Shown piece after piece: positions 25,758 through 35,323 of a stretch of 64,000 nucleotides of DNA. The notes under the pieces are model-generated. The model saw only the letters and a program-made list of their open reading frames with translations, made no database searches and had not been told where the DNA came from. The stretch is from contig NZ_FSQT01000002.1 in NCBI RefSeq assembly GCF_900143515.1, positions 1,117,501 through 1,181,500 of the forward strand, in the 5' to 3' direction. A program made the position numbers and the translations under genes. Source of the DNA: Micromonospora cremea (GTDB lineage Bacteria > Actinomycetota > Actinomycetes > Mycobacteriales > Micromonosporaceae). The number at the start of each line of letters is the position of its first letter. The first letter of the stretch is position 1.

Positions 25758-25859
25758 GTTCGCACATCGTAGGCGAAGCGGTCGGCGCCGGACGGCTGCG
25801 GGCCGCGACCGACCGTGACGCCGGTCGCACCGCGCGGCGGCTCCGGGTACGGTGCTGCC

Positions 25860-27344
25860 GTGACCCCCCAGTACGTCGCCGCCATCGATCAGGGCACCAC
25901 CTCCTCGCGGTGCATCGTCTTCGACCGGGCCGGGGAGATCGTCGCCGTGGCCCAGCGCGAGCACCGGCAGATCTTTCCCCGACCGGGCTGGGTGGAACAC
26001 GACGCCGAGGAGATCTGGAACAACGTCCAGCAGGTGGTCCAGGAGGCGTTACGGGCGGCCGGCACCGACACGGCCGGGCTGGCCGCGGTCGGCATCACGA
26101 ACCAGCGGGAGACGACCGTGGTCTGGGACCGGGCCACCGGCCGCCCGGTGGCCAACGCGGTGGTCTGGCAGGACACCCGGACCGGGCCGCTGCTGCGCGA
26201 GCTGGCGGCGGCGTACGGCGAGGAGTGGTTCCGGACCCGCGCTGGCCTGCCGCTGGCCACCTACTTCGCCGGGCCGAAGCTGCGCTGGCTGCTCGACGAG
26301 GTGGACGGCCTGCGCGAGCGCGCCGAGCGCGGCGAGGTGCTCTTCGGCACCATGGACAGCTGGCTGATCTGGAAACTCACCGGCGAGCACGTCACGGACG
26401 TGACCAACGCCAGCCGGACGATGCTGATGGACCTCGCCACCCTGGCCTGGGCCCCGGAGCTGCTGGACGCGATGGGCGTGCCGGCGGCCATGCTGCCGGA
26501 GATCCGCAGCTCCGCCGAGGTGTACGGCACCGCCACCGGTGTGTTGGCCGGAGTGCCGGTGGCCAGCGCGCTCGGCGACCAGCAGGCTGCCCTGTTCGGC
26601 CAGACCTGTTTCCAGCCGGGCGAGGCGAAGTGCACCTACGGCACCGGTAGCTTCCTGCTGCTCAACACCGGGGCCAGCCCGGTCCCGTCGACGCACGGCC
26701 TGCTCACCACGGTCGCCTACCGGATCGACGGCCAGCCGGCGGCGTACGCGCTGGAGGGCGCGATCGCGGTGACCGGGTCGCTGGTGCAGTGGCTCCGGGA
26801 CAACCTCGGGTTGATCTCGACCGCCGCAGAGGTGGAGGAGCTTGCCCGCACCGTCGACGACAACGGTGGCTGCTACGTGGTGCCGGCGTTCTCCGGGCTC
26901 TTCGCGCCGCACTGGCGCAGCGACGCACGCGGTGTGATCGCCGGCCTGACCGGCTACATCACCAAGGGGCACCTGGCGCGGGCGGTGCTGGAGGCGTCGG
27001 CGTGGCAGACCCGCGAGGTGGTGGACGCGATGAACGCCGACTCCGACGTGGCGCTGCGCCGGCTCCGGGTGGACGGCGGGATGACCGCGAACCAGCTGCT
27101 CATGCAGTTCCTCGCCGACGTGCTCGACGTGCCGGTGGTCCGCTCCCGGATCACCGAGACCACCTGCCTCGGCGCCGCGTACGCGGCCGGTCTCGCGGTC
27201 GGCTTCTGGCCGGACCTGACCACCCTGCGCGAGCAGTGGCGCTCGGACGCGCAGTGGGAGCCGGCCATGGCCCCCGAGCTGCGCGATCGGGAGCTGCACA
27301 GCTGGCGCAAGGCCGTGCGGCGCACCCTCGACTGGGTGGAGTGA
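25860..27344 (+). CDS. glpK: Glycerol kinase
   Basis: 494 residues, standard length. [17 protein letters not shown] is the N-terminal phosphate-binding loop, [10 protein letters not shown] the glycerol-site segment, and [22 protein letters not shown] the C-terminal FGGY signature. It phosphorylates glycerol in the cytoplasm. No glpF or glpD is adjacent. GTG 25860 begins the conserved protein; TACGGT about 7 nt before it suggests leaderless transcription. Confidence 0.94.
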   Translation: MTPQYVAAIDQGTTSSRCIVFDRAGEIVAVAQREHRQIFPRPGWVEHDAEEIWNNVQQVVQEALRAAGTDTAGLAAVGITNQRETTVVWDRATGRPVANAVVWQDTRTGPLLRELAAAYGEEWFRTRAGLPLATYFAGPKLRWLLDEVDGLRERAERGEVLFGTMDSWLIWKLTGEHVTDVTNASRTMLMDLATLAWAPELLDAMGVPAAMLPEIRSSAEVYGTATGVLAGVPVASALGDQQAALFGQTCFQPGEAKCTYGTGSFLLLNTGASPVPSTHGLLTTVAYRIDGQPAAYALEGAIAVTGSLVQWLRDNLGLISTAAEVEELARTVDDNGGCYVVPAFSGLFAPHWRSDARGVIAGLTGYITKGHLARAVLEASAWQTREVVDAMNADSDVALRRLRVDGGMTANQLLMQFLADVLDVPVVRSRITETTCLGAAYAAGLAVGFWPDLTTLREQWRSDAQWEPAMAPELRDRELHSWRKAVRRTLDWVE

Positions 27345-27411
27345 GCCGTGCCGGTGACCAGTCCCTGGCTGGGCGGCCCAGCGAGACCGGTGCTGGGGCG
27401 CCTCCCCCGGC

Positions 27412-28245
27412 TCAGCTCCAGCGGTTGCCGGTGAGCTTCTCGTAGACCTCGACGTAGCGGGCCCGGGTCGCCTCGACCACCTCGGCCGGCATGTCCGGCG
27501 CCGGGCCCTGCTTGTCCCAGCCGCTGCCGGTGGCCCAGTCCCGCACGTACTGCTTGTCGTAGGAGAACTGCACCCGCCCCGGCTGGTACGACTCGGCCGG
27601 CCAGAACCGGGACGAGTCGGAGGTGAGCAGCTCGTCGGCGAGGACCAGGGTGCCATCCGGCGCCCAGCCCAGCTCGATCTTGGTGTCGGCGACCAGGATG
27701 CCCCGGTCGGCGGCCAGTTCCGCCCCGTGCCGGTAGATGTCGATGGTGATCTGCCGCAGCCGCTCGGCGGTGGCCTGGCCCACCTTGTCCACCACGTCGG
27801 CGAACGTGATCGGCTCGTCGTGCTCACCCATTGGCGCCTTGCTCGACGGCGTGAAGATCGGCTCGGGCAGGATCGACGCCTCGCCGAGCCCCCGGGGCAG
27901 CGGCACGCCGGAGACCGCGCCGGTGCGCTCGTACTCCCGCAGGCCGCCGCCGGTGAGGTAGCCGCGGGCGACGCACTCGACCGGGACCATGTCCAGCCGC
28001 TGGCAGCGGATCGCACGCCCGGCGAACTCGGCCGGCACGTCGGTGGCCGAGATGACGTGATTCGGCACCAGGTCGCCGAGCTGCTCGAACCACCACAGTG
28101 AGAGCGCGGTGAGCAGGCGACCCTTGTCCGGAATCGGCGTCGGCAGCGCGACGTCGTAGATCGAGATGCGGTCCGAGGCGACCAGGATCAGGTCGTCGCC
28201 GTCGGCGTAGACGTCCCGGACCTTGCCCGAGTGCAGAAGTTCCAC
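27412..28245 (-). CDS. purC: SAICAR synthase (phosphoribosylaminoimidazole-succinocarboxamide synthase)
   Basis: 277 residues. Opening MELLHSGKVRDVYADGDD, then VECVARGYLTGGG, LVADTKIELGW and DELLTSDSSRFWP are all PurC signatures. It condenses CAIR with aspartate in purine synthesis. GTG 28245; TACTAG (28256-28251 on the minus strand) ends 5 nt before it, placing the transcription start at or near the initiation codon. It is divergent from a solute-binding protein gene. Confidence 0.95.
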   Translation of the reverse strand: MELLHSGKVRDVYADGDDLILVASDRISIYDVALPTPIPDKGRLLTALSLWWFEQLGDLVPNHVISATDVPAEFAGRAIRCQRLDMVPVECVARGYLTGGGLREYERTGAVSGVPLPRGLGEASILPEPIFTPSSKAPMGEHDEPITFADVVDKVGQATAERLRQITIDIYRHGAELAADRGILVADTKIELGWAPDGTLVLADELLTSDSSRFWPAESYQPGRVQFSYDKQYVRDWATGSGWDKQGPAPDMPAEVVEATRARYVEVYEKLTGNRWS

Positions 28246-28327
28246 GCGCCCTAGTACACCACGCGGCACCGGGGGGCCCGCTTCGACCACCCGCTCCGCC
28301 GTCGAGGGCAGGGTGCCCGGACGGACG

Positions 28328-28357
28328 TTGACACCTTCCCGCGCCGCCTGCGTGAAT
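28328..28357 (+). promoter_or_regulatory. Probable promoter of the solute-binding protein gene
   Basis: TTGACA (28328-28333), an 18-nt spacer and GTGAAT (28352-28357), about 40 nt before the start codon. Confidence 0.35.
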
Positions 28358-28395
28358 GGTCCGACCGCCGCCGCCCGCAGGTGCCAGGAGACCCC

Positions 28396-29727
28396 GTGCC
28401 CGCTGTTCGACCCTCGATCGACCGCCTCGGTGCCGACCCCGGCCGGCGCCGAGTGCTGGGCGCGCTGCTCGGTGCTCCCCTGCTGGCCGCCGGCGGGCTG
28501 GCCGGATGCAGCGACGGCCCCGCCGCATCGACCGACGAGGGGCCGGTCGAGCTGTCGGTCTTCTGGTGGGGCGGGACCAAGCGGGCCGAGCTGACCGAGA
28601 AGGTGCTGCGGCTCTACTCGGAGCGCAACCCCCGGGTCACCTTCCGCGTCACCTGGCAGGGCGCCGACGGCTACTACGACCGGCTGGCCACCCAGGCGGC
28701 CGGCGGCAACGTGCCGGACCTGATCCAGCTCGACGACGCCGTGCTGACCGAGTACGCCCAACGCCAGATCGTCCTCGACCTCAGCGAGCGGGTCGCCGAC
28801 CACCGGTTGGACCTGCGCGGCCTGCCGGAGAGCCTGATCCGCTACGGCACCGTGGACGGGCGGACGATGGCGGTGGCCGGTGGGCAGACCCTCGCGGCGG
28901 TGGTCTTCAACCGGGACCTGCTGCGGGAGCTGCGGGTGCCGGAGCCACGCGGCGGGATGTCCTGGGCGGACTACATCGCCTGGGCGGAGCAGGTCACCGA
29001 GGCCAGCGACGGCCGGGTGGCCGGCACCATGGACCCGTCCGGCGACTACCGCGCGCTCTGGCTCTGGCTGCGCGCGCAGGGCGGCGAGTTCTACCGGGGG
29101 CGCCAGCTCGGCTTCGGCGCGGAGGAGCTGATCGGCTGGTTCGAGCTGTGGCAGCGCGCCCGGGGCGGGCGGGCCACGCCGGGCGCGGCACTGGTCGAGC
29201 AGGCCGACAGCGGGGAGCCTGCCCGGCAACTGGTGGTCAGCGGGTTGACCGCCGCGTCCTTCGCCTGGTCCCATCAGCTACCGGAGTTGCAGCGGCTTAC
29301 CGAGGCAGAGCTGGGTGTGGTCGGCTTTCCGGGCCCGTCGGGTGCGCAGTGGGCGCGGGCGTCGATGTACTGGGCGGGATTCCGCGGCACCCGCCATCCG
29401 GACACCGTCGTCGACGTCATCAACTTTCTGACCACGAACGGCGAGGCGGGCACCGTCCTCGGCCACGAGCGGGGCCTCAACGCCAGCATCCCCGTCCGCC
29501 GCTACGCCGAGGGCAGCATCACCGACCCGGCTCAGCAACGGGCCGCCGCGTTCAGCGCCAGCATCGCCGAACAGCTCGGGCCCGCGCCGGCGCCACCACC
29601 GAAGGGGCACGCCAAGGTGCGTACCCTGCTCGTCGCCGCCGCGGAGAGCATCCGCTCCGGGCGCGCCGGCACCCGCGCGGCCACCTCCCGTTTCATCGCC
29701 CAGGCCAACGCGGCCCTGGCGGCGTGA
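28396..29727 (+). CDS. Orphan extracellular solute-binding lipoprotein
   Basis: About 443 residues. The signal sequence has GRRRVLGALLG, a twin-arginine-like motif, and a lipobox ending GGLAGC with Cys38 as the lipidated residue. The mature part, with FWWGGTKRAELTEKVLRLYSERNP, resembles cluster-B (sugar-type) binding proteins of ABC importers. No permease or ATPase genes flank it, so it is an orphan or pairs with a distant transporter. GTG 28396 is preferred because GGAG lies 8 nt upstream; GTG 28381 is also in frame. Confidence 0.78.
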   Translation: MPAVRPSIDRLGADPGRRRVLGALLGAPLLAAGGLAGCSDGPAASTDEGPVELSVFWWGGTKRAELTEKVLRLYSERNPRVTFRVTWQGADGYYDRLATQAAGGNVPDLIQLDDAVLTEYAQRQIVLDLSERVADHRLDLRGLPESLIRYGTVDGRTMAVAGGQTLAAVVFNRDLLRELRVPEPRGGMSWADYIAWAEQVTEASDGRVAGTMDPSGDYRALWLWLRAQGGEFYRGRQLGFGAEELIGWFELWQRARGGRATPGAALVEQADSGEPARQLVVSGLTAASFAWSHQLPELQRLTEAELGVVGFPGPSGAQWARASMYWAGFRGTRHPDTVVDVINFLTTNGEAGTVLGHERGLNASIPVRRYAEGSITDPAQQRAAAFSASIAEQLGPAPAPPPKGHAKVRTLLVAAAESIRSGRAGTRAATSRFIAQANAALAA

Positions 29728-29753
29728 CCACCGTCGCCGCGGCAGCGCCCTGG

Positions 29754-30005
29754 TCAGCGCGGCGGGCCGCCCCGGCGGTTGCGCATCAGCCGCAGCACCA
29801 GGAAGACGATGACCGCCACCACCACCAGGCAGCAGAGCAGGCCGAGGAAACCGAAGCCGCCGCCGCCACGCCGCCGCCGGGCGGCCTCCACCACCAGTTC
29901 GCCGGTGCCCGTGGACGCCCAGGCCGCGACGGGCACGAACACCGCCAGCACGACCGCACCAAGGACCGCGCTGAGCCGGCCCCACCACTTGCCGAATGAA
30001 GACAT
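29754..30005 (-). CDS. Small membrane protein with two hydrophobic segments
   Basis: 83 residues. An N-terminal signal-like helix (LSAVLGAVVLAVFVPVAAWAS), a short loop with an RRRRGGGG stretch, a second helix (LLCCLVVVAVIVFLVLRL) and a basic tail. No known family is recognised. ATG 30005 is the likely start. It is convergent with the lipoprotein gene. Confidence 0.5.
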   Translation of the reverse strand: MSSFGKWWGRLSAVLGAVVLAVFVPVAAWASTGTGELVVEAARRRRGGGGFGFLGLLCCLVVVAVIVFLVLRLMRNRRGGPPR

Positions 30006-30108
30006 GTCCTCATCCTCGCCGAAGGGCGCAACCTCGGCACGTTGGTCCACGCCGAATCATGGAACCGAGATCAGGCGGACGTCGGCCGGCGGACGGCAGG
30101 GAATCAGA

Positions 30109-30140
30109 AAGCCCGGCCCCATGATCTGGGAGCCGGGCTT
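30109..30140 (-). terminator. Terminator after the downstream initiator tRNA gene
   Basis: AAGCCCGGC and GCCGGGCTT form a 9-bp stem, followed on the minus strand by TTTCT, 20 nt beyond the tRNA 3' end. Confidence 0.7.
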
Positions 30141-30159
30141 CGACGTGCACTTTCAGTTG

Positions 30160-30233
30160 TAGCGGGGACAGGATTTGAACCTGCGACCTCTGGGTTATGA
30201 GCCCAGCGAGCTACCGAGCTGCTCCACCCCGCG
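30160..30233 (-). tRNA. Initiator tRNA-fMet (CAT), copy 1
   Basis: 74 nt, cloverleaf readable by eye. Anticodon CAT lies in the loop CTCATAA, flanked by GGG and CCC, the three G-C pairs that mark initiator tRNA. C1 faces T72, an unpaired end, another initiator trait. The T arm holds GGTTCAAATCC. CCA is not encoded. Confidence 0.93.
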
Positions 30234-30410
30234 TCGACTGGTTAACCCTAACCCATCCGCCCGGGCGATGATCGGCGGGGTCGTCATCCCCTCGCGCGCA
30301 GGTGGGTGTCGGGGTCTCCGGTGCCGGCCCGCGAGGCGCGCCACCCAGCGCGCACGGGGCGCACGTCGCCATGACCACCAGCCCCGCTGCCGGCACGTGC
30401 CCCACAACGT

Positions 30411-30448
30411 CGACAGCCCGCCTCCGGCGAACCGGAAACGGGCTGTCG
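30411..30448 (-). terminator. Terminator after the upstream initiator tRNA gene
   Basis: CGACAGCCCG and CGGGCTGTCG form a 10-bp stem, 18 nt beyond the second tRNA gene on the minus strand. Confidence 0.6.
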
Positions 30449-30465
30449 ATCTGGTGTGTCTCTCG

Positions 30466-30539
30466 TAGCGGGGACAGGATTTGAACCTGCGACCTCTGGG
30501 TTATGAGCCCAGCGAGCTACCGAGCTGCTCCACCCCGCG
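30466..30539 (-). tRNA. Initiator tRNA-fMet (CAT), copy 2
   Basis: Identical over 74 nt to copy 1, with the same CAT anticodon, GGG/CCC anticodon stem and C1-T72 mismatch. The copies lie 306 bp apart on the same strand, each with its own downstream hairpin, so they look like separate transcription units. Confidence 0.93.
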
Positions 30540-30623
30540 TCGGCTCGATAACCGTAGCGCACCGACCGGGGGCACCGCAAAGCGACCCACATCCCGCCAC
30601 CGACTCGCCCGCCGGGGCCGCCG

Positions 30624-31547
30624 TCAGTCGAGCCAGTCCTCGATCGCCGCCACCGCCCGCCGGGTGTCGGCGTCGACCTGGCCGCGTTCGGCGGAGGTGC
30701 CCTCCCAGCCCTGTTCCCAGAGCACCGTCACCACGTCGTTGATCCGGACCGCCCGGACCAACCGGACCTCCTCACCGGACGGTTTGCCGTTGACGTCCAG
30801 GAACGGGGCTCGCATCTCGAACAGCACCGACTCGTCCCCGTACCTCCCCGGGTCCAGCAGCCGCTGCCGCCAGGTCCTCTCGCCGTCGTCCGGCAGCTCC
30901 TGCCTGGGGCAGTCGCGGACGGCCTGCCGCAGCTCCCGCAGGGCGTCGTCGGCGCGGCCCGTGCGGTAGATGGTGATGGTGTGCCGGTAGCTGCCGTCCG
31001 GCACGTACCCCTTCGGGGTTTCCGGCCGCTTGTAGGCCAGGTACCGGCCGCGGCGCTGCACCACGGCGGACTCGCTGGGATAGCGGGCCGCGCAGAGCAC
31101 CGGCAGCGCCGGCCCCTCGATCCGCGATTCCTGGCCGGTCTGGTTCGAGGCCGCCAGGACGAAGAAGGCGCGGTCCGGGATCGAGGTTGGCGGCCGGGGA
31201 GTCGCCGCGCCCGTCGTGGGTGCCGGCGGCGTACCGCTCGGCGTGCTGCGCGATGGCGGTGGAGACGGTGGCGACGGAGAAAGGGACGGGGGTGGAGTCG
31301 ACCCGGTCGGCACCGGGCCGGGGGTGTCGGCGGGCGGTGGCAGCGGTGTGGCCCCGTCCGCCGACAACGCCAGCCGGCCACCGACGGCCACCCCGCCGAG
31401 CAGCACCGCCACCGCGAGCGCGGTGCCGGCGACCCGGACGTGGGCCCGCCGGTCGGCGCGCCGCCGAACCAGCTCGGGGTGGGCGAGCTCCTGGTCGTCG
31501 GCAGCGGCGCTGAGCGACCGGTAGAGGTCGGAGAGTTCAGCTGACAT
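30624..31547 (-). CDS. Membrane anti-sigma-like protein partnered with the ECF sigma gene
   Basis: 307 residues. A charged N-terminal cytoplasmic segment (about 1-38), one transmembrane helix (VAGTALAVAVLLGGVAVGG), a proline/serine/threonine-rich linker of about 60 residues, and an external domain with two cysteines (LCAARYP, RDCPRQE). No zinc HxxxCxxC motif is present. Its start overlaps the sigma stop by 11 nt, the position of an anti-sigma or sensor partner. That role is inferred from position and topology only. Confidence 0.6.
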   Translation of the reverse strand: MSAELSDLYRSLSAAADDQELAHPELVRRRADRRAHVRVAGTALAVAVLLGGVAVGGRLALSADGATPLPPPADTPGPVPTGSTPPPSLSPSPPSPPPSRSTPSGTPPAPTTGAATPRPPTSIPDRAFFVLAASNQTGQESRIEGPALPVLCAARYPSESAVVQRRGRYLAYKRPETPKGYVPDGSYRHTITIYRTGRADDALRELRQAVRDCPRQELPDDGERTWRQRLLDPGRYGDESVLFEMRAPFLDVNGKPSGEEVRLVRAVRINDVVTVLWEQGWEGTSAERGQVDADTRRAVAAIEDWLD

Positions 31548-32046
31548 CGTTCGCCTCCAGCTTCACGGTGGAGAGGTCGGGCAGCAGCGCGGCCAGCCGG
31601 GACCGGCCGCGGGACAGCCAGGACTTCACGGTGCCGACCGGCACGTCGGTCTCCCGGGCGATCTCCTCGACCGACATGTCGAAGAGATAGTGCAGGGCCA
31701 GCGCCTGCCGCTGGGCGGCCGGCAGCTGGCGGAGGGCGCGAACCAACAGGACGCCGTCCTCGCTCGGCGCCGGGGCGTCCGGCGGCGGTCCGGTGCGGCT
31801 CAGCGCCGCCCGCCAGCGCTGCAGGCGCCGCCAGCGGTCCGTGGCGAGCCGGGCCACCACCAGCCGCAGCCACGCCTCCGGCGCCGGATGCGCCGACAAC
31901 CGTCCCCACTGACGCCAGGCCCGGGCGAACGCCTCCTGCACCAGATCCTGCGCCTCGGTGTGGTCGCCCGTGACTGCGTAGCCGTACCGCAACAGCCGCC
32001 GGGCGGTGCCGCGATACAACTCGTCGAAACTCTGTGCGTCCCTCAT
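31537..32046 (-). CDS. SigE-family ECF sigma factor
   Basis: 169 residues. Region 2 reads DELYRGTARRLLRYGYAVTGDHTEAQDLVQEAFARAW and region 4 reads LRQLPAAQRQALALHYLFDMSVEEIARETDVPVGTVKSWLSRGR. This matches the actinobacterial 'SigE family' ECF group common in Micromonospora. The downstream overlapping gene is probably its membrane regulator. ATG at 32046. Confidence 0.85.
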   Translation of the reverse strand: MRDAQSFDELYRGTARRLLRYGYAVTGDHTEAQDLVQEAFARAWRQWGRLSAHPAPEAWLRLVVARLATDRWRRLQRWRAALSRTGPPPDAPAPSEDGVLLVRALRQLPAAQRQALALHYLFDMSVEEIARETDVPVGTVKSWLSRGRSRLAALLPDLSTVKLEANDVS

Positions 32047-32229
32047 CGGTGGATTCCCCTCGTCCGCACCCCGTTGCAGAGAGGACGGCGGACCGGTGCC
32101 GCAGGTTGCGGGCCAGCCGATCGCAGTGTGTCGGGGAGGCGACAGACGGACACGGCGGAGCCCCCGACGTCAGGACCAGGTGCGGTCCGACGACGAGGGC
32201 TCCGAGAGGTATTCCCCGAGAGCGTCGGG

Positions 32230-35200
32230 TCAGCCGCCCGCGGTAGCGGTCGGGCTTGCGGTCGGCGCCGGCGCGCTGCCGCTGGGCGACGGGCTGCCGC
32301 TGGGCGCAGTGGGCGGGTTGGCCGTCTGCTGAGCCTGCTGGAAGGCGGTGAGCGCCTCGTCCAGCGCCTTGAGCGCACGGCCGTACCGCTCGAAGTCGCC
32401 GGAGGTCTGGGCGGCCCGGACCTCGGTGATGGCGGTCTGCACCCGGTCCGCCGCGGCGGCCAGCTCGCCGGTCAGCGGCGGGGTGCCGTCGCCGGTGGTC
32501 GGCGGCGGCGGGTTGCCCCCGGTGTTCGGGGGTGGCGGTGCACCCTGCCCGGCCTTCTTGCCCTGCTCGACCAGTTGCTTGATGCCGTCGTTGATGTTGT
32601 CGGCGAGCGCCACGAAGGACCCGCCGTCGCCGTACGAGAGCAGCACCTTCTGCAGCAGCGGGTACGCGTCCTGCTGGTTGCTCTTCACATAGACCGGCTC
32701 GACGTAGAGCATGCCGTCGGCGAACGGCAACGAGAGCAGGTTGCCGTACTGCACCTGCGCCTGGTTGCTGGAGAGCAGGTTGAGCTGCTGGCGGATGTTG
32801 GCGTTGTTGGTCATCTGCTGGTGCACCTGCACCGGACCGGAGATCCGGGTCTGGTCCGGCAGCTCCAGCACCTCCAGCCGGGGCTTCCCTTCGACGTACG
32901 ACCCGGAGATCAGCGCGGCGAGGTTCTGCCGGCCGTTCGGGGTGACCGCGGAGGTGAGCTGGAACCGCGGGCTCTCCTGCCCCGGGAACTGGGTGAACAG
33001 GTAGTACGGGGGCTGCTTCTGGCCGCTGTCCGGCGCGTCCGGCACGTTGGGCACCTGCCAGAAGTCCTGTGCCGAGTAGAAGTCGCCCGGGTTGGTCACG
33101 TGGAACTTGGTGAGCAAGTTGCGCTGCACCTTGAACATGTCCGCCGGGTAGCGCAGGTGCTCGGTCAGCTCGACCGGGATGTCCTTCTTCGGCAGCACCA
33201 GGTCACCGCCGAACGCCTTGTTCCACGCCTTGAGCACCGGGTCGGTGTCGTCGTACTCGTAGAGCTTCACGGTGCCGTCGTACGCGTCGACGGTGGCCTT
33301 CACCGAGTTGCGCATGTAGTTGACGTTCTCCCGGGCCAGCTGGAAGGTGCCCCGGTTGGTCAGCTCGTCGGTGGTCTCGGTCTGGAGGTTGACCCGCTCC
33401 GCGTACGGGTAGGTCGCCGCCGTGGTGTAGCCGTCGACGATCCACTGCACCCGACCGTCGACCACCGCCGGGTACGGGTCGCCGTCCAGGGTGAGGAACG
33501 GCGCGACCTTCTCCACCCGGTCCCGCGGGTTGCGCACGTAGAGCAGCTTGGAGTCCTTGTTGACCGCCTCGGAGAGCAGGAAGTTCGACTCCTGCTCTTT
33601 GATGGCGTACAGCAGCCGCCGGGTGAACGAGCCGATCTCGACGCCGCCCTCACCGGTGTAGGTGTAGGACTCGCCGCCACCGTCACCGACCGGCCGGTCG
33701 AACTCGGCCTTCTTGTCCGGGTCGGCCTGGCCGACGATCGCGTAGTCGTCGGGGGCCATCCGCTCGCCGTAGTAGATACGCGGCTGCTTGGCCGGGATCT
33801 GCTCGGTCTGCGAGGAGCAGGCCTCCTGGGTCTTCTCGCCGAGGAAGCCGGAGACGAAGAACGGCTGCCCGCCGCAGACCACCTGGTTCGCCGGGGCGGC
33901 CACCAGCCCGTACCCGTGGGTGTAGACGGTGTGCCGGTTGATCCAGGTGTTCTGCTGGTCGGTCAGCTCGCCGTAGTTGATCTCCCGTACGCCGACCACG
34001 TAGTCGGAGACCTTGCCGTTCACCCCGTACCGGTCGATGTCCAGCTTGGGGCCGAAGTCGTAGAAACCGCGCACCTGCTGGAGCTGGGTGTAGGTCTCGC
34101 TGACCAGCTGCGGGTCGAGCAGCCGCACGTTCGACACCACCGAGGTGTCGGTGGCCAGGTTGGCCGGCGGGGTGAGGTTGCTCGCCGCGTACGGGGTCGT
34201 CTCGGTGGCCGCCAACCCGAAAGCCGCCCGGGTCGCGTCGATGCTGCGCTGGATGTACGGCGCCTCCTTGTCCTTGGCGCTCGGCTTGACCTCGAAGGTC
34301 TGCACCGCCCAGGGGTAGATGCCGCCGATGGCCACCGCGGACACGCCGAGCAGGGCGAGCGAGATGCCCGGCCAGACCAGGTTCCGCATCCACGCGTTGG
34401 AGAACACGATGATCGCGATCGCCACGACGATCGAGATGTAGGCCAGGATCTCCTTCGCCGGCAGCAGCGCGTTGACGTCGGCGTAGCCGGCGCCGTACAG
34501 CTTGGCGCCCTCGTTGTACTCCAGCAGCATCGCCCGCCGGTCCAGCACGTACGCGACCGACTTGAGCAGCACGAAGACCGCGACGAGGCTGCTCAGGTGG
34601 GCGCGGGCCGCGTTGCTCATCCGGTCCCCGACGCCCTGGAGGCGGACCCCGCCGAAGAGGTAGTGCACCGCCAGCGCGCCGATCACGGCCAGCACCACCG
34701 CGGTGAACGCGACCCCGAGCAGGTAGCGCCAGAACGGCAGCTGGAAGACGTAGAAGCCGATGTCGACCCCGAACTCCGGGTCCTTGATTCCGAAGTCGCC
34801 GCCGTTACGGAAGAGCAGCCACTGGTTCCACCGGCTCTGCGCGGAGAGGCCGGCGAAGAGCCCGACCACGGCGGCGGTCAGCGCGATCCAGGTGCCGAGG
34901 CGCGGGCTGAGCGCCATCCGGTAGCGCTCCAGGGTCGCCTGCTCGACCGAGTGCGGACGCATCCGCGGGCGCAGCCGGTGGGCCAGCCACAGGTTGCCGC
35001 CGACGATGACGGCCATGCCGAGGCCGACGGCGACGAAGAGCAGCAGCCGGGTGACCAGTACGCCGGTGAAGACCTCGGTGTAGCGGACCTCGTCGAACCA
35101 GAGCCAGTCCGTCCACGCCTGGACACCCCAGCCGAGCAGGGTGAAGAGCACGAACACCCCGACCAGGACCGCGATGGTGACGCGTCCGCGCCGGCTCATC

Positions 35201-35232
35201 CTCGGTAGGGGGCTGCTGCTACGCATGACCAC
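32230..35232 (-). CDS. UPF0182 family large membrane protein
   Basis: 1000 residues. Seven or so N-terminal transmembrane helices (about residues 18-330, starting ITIAVLVG-like VTIAVLVGVFVLFTLLGW) are followed by a large external domain with IYYGERMAPDDYAIVG and YTYTGEGGVEIGSFTRRLLYAI, and a C-terminal proline/serine-rich tail. Size and architecture match UPF0182/COG1615 (Rv3193c-like); molecular function is unknown. GTG 35232 has GGAG 6 nt upstream; ATG 35226 is possible. Confidence 0.88.
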   Translation of the reverse strand: MVMRSSSPLPRMSRRGRVTIAVLVGVFVLFTLLGWGVQAWTDWLWFDEVRYTEVFTGVLVTRLLLFVAVGLGMAVIVGGNLWLAHRLRPRMRPHSVEQATLERYRMALSPRLGTWIALTAAVVGLFAGLSAQSRWNQWLLFRNGGDFGIKDPEFGVDIGFYVFQLPFWRYLLGVAFTAVVLAVIGALAVHYLFGGVRLQGVGDRMSNAARAHLSSLVAVFVLLKSVAYVLDRRAMLLEYNEGAKLYGAGYADVNALLPAKEILAYISIVVAIAIIVFSNAWMRNLVWPGISLALLGVSAVAIGGIYPWAVQTFEVKPSAKDKEAPYIQRSIDATRAAFGLAATETTPYAASNLTPPANLATDTSVVSNVRLLDPQLVSETYTQLQQVRGFYDFGPKLDIDRYGVNGKVSDYVVGVREINYGELTDQQNTWINRHTVYTHGYGLVAAPANQVVCGGQPFFVSGFLGEKTQEACSSQTEQIPAKQPRIYYGERMAPDDYAIVGQADPDKKAEFDRPVGDGGGESYTYTGEGGVEIGSFTRRLLYAIKEQESNFLLSEAVNKDSKLLYVRNPRDRVEKVAPFLTLDGDPYPAVVDGRVQWIVDGYTTAATYPYAERVNLQTETTDELTNRGTFQLARENVNYMRNSVKATVDAYDGTVKLYEYDDTDPVLKAWNKAFGGDLVLPKKDIPVELTEHLRYPADMFKVQRNLLTKFHVTNPGDFYSAQDFWQVPNVPDAPDSGQKQPPYYLFTQFPGQESPRFQLTSAVTPNGRQNLAALISGSYVEGKPRLEVLELPDQTRISGPVQVHQQMTNNANIRQQLNLLSSNQAQVQYGNLLSLPFADGMLYVEPVYVKSNQQDAYPLLQKVLLSYGDGGSFVALADNINDGIKQLVEQGKKAGQGAPPPPNTGGNPPPPTTGDGTPPLTGELAAAADRVQTAITEVRAAQTSGDFERYGRALKALDEALTAFQQAQQTANPPTAPSGSPSPSGSAPAPTASPTATAGG

Positions 35233-35323
35233 TGTTGGCTCCGCACGCTCGAATGTGATCGGCTCCGACCAGGCACCCAGAGTACGGGGTGTTCCTGAAC
35301 GCGGCGGGGCACGGTCACGCGCG

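Noticed and set aside
31690..35208. 1172-residue open frame on the plus strand
   Set aside because: It lies antisense to the UPF0182 and sigma/anti-sigma genes, is very rich in V, R, H and D, and shows no domain; a GC-rich shadow of real genes.
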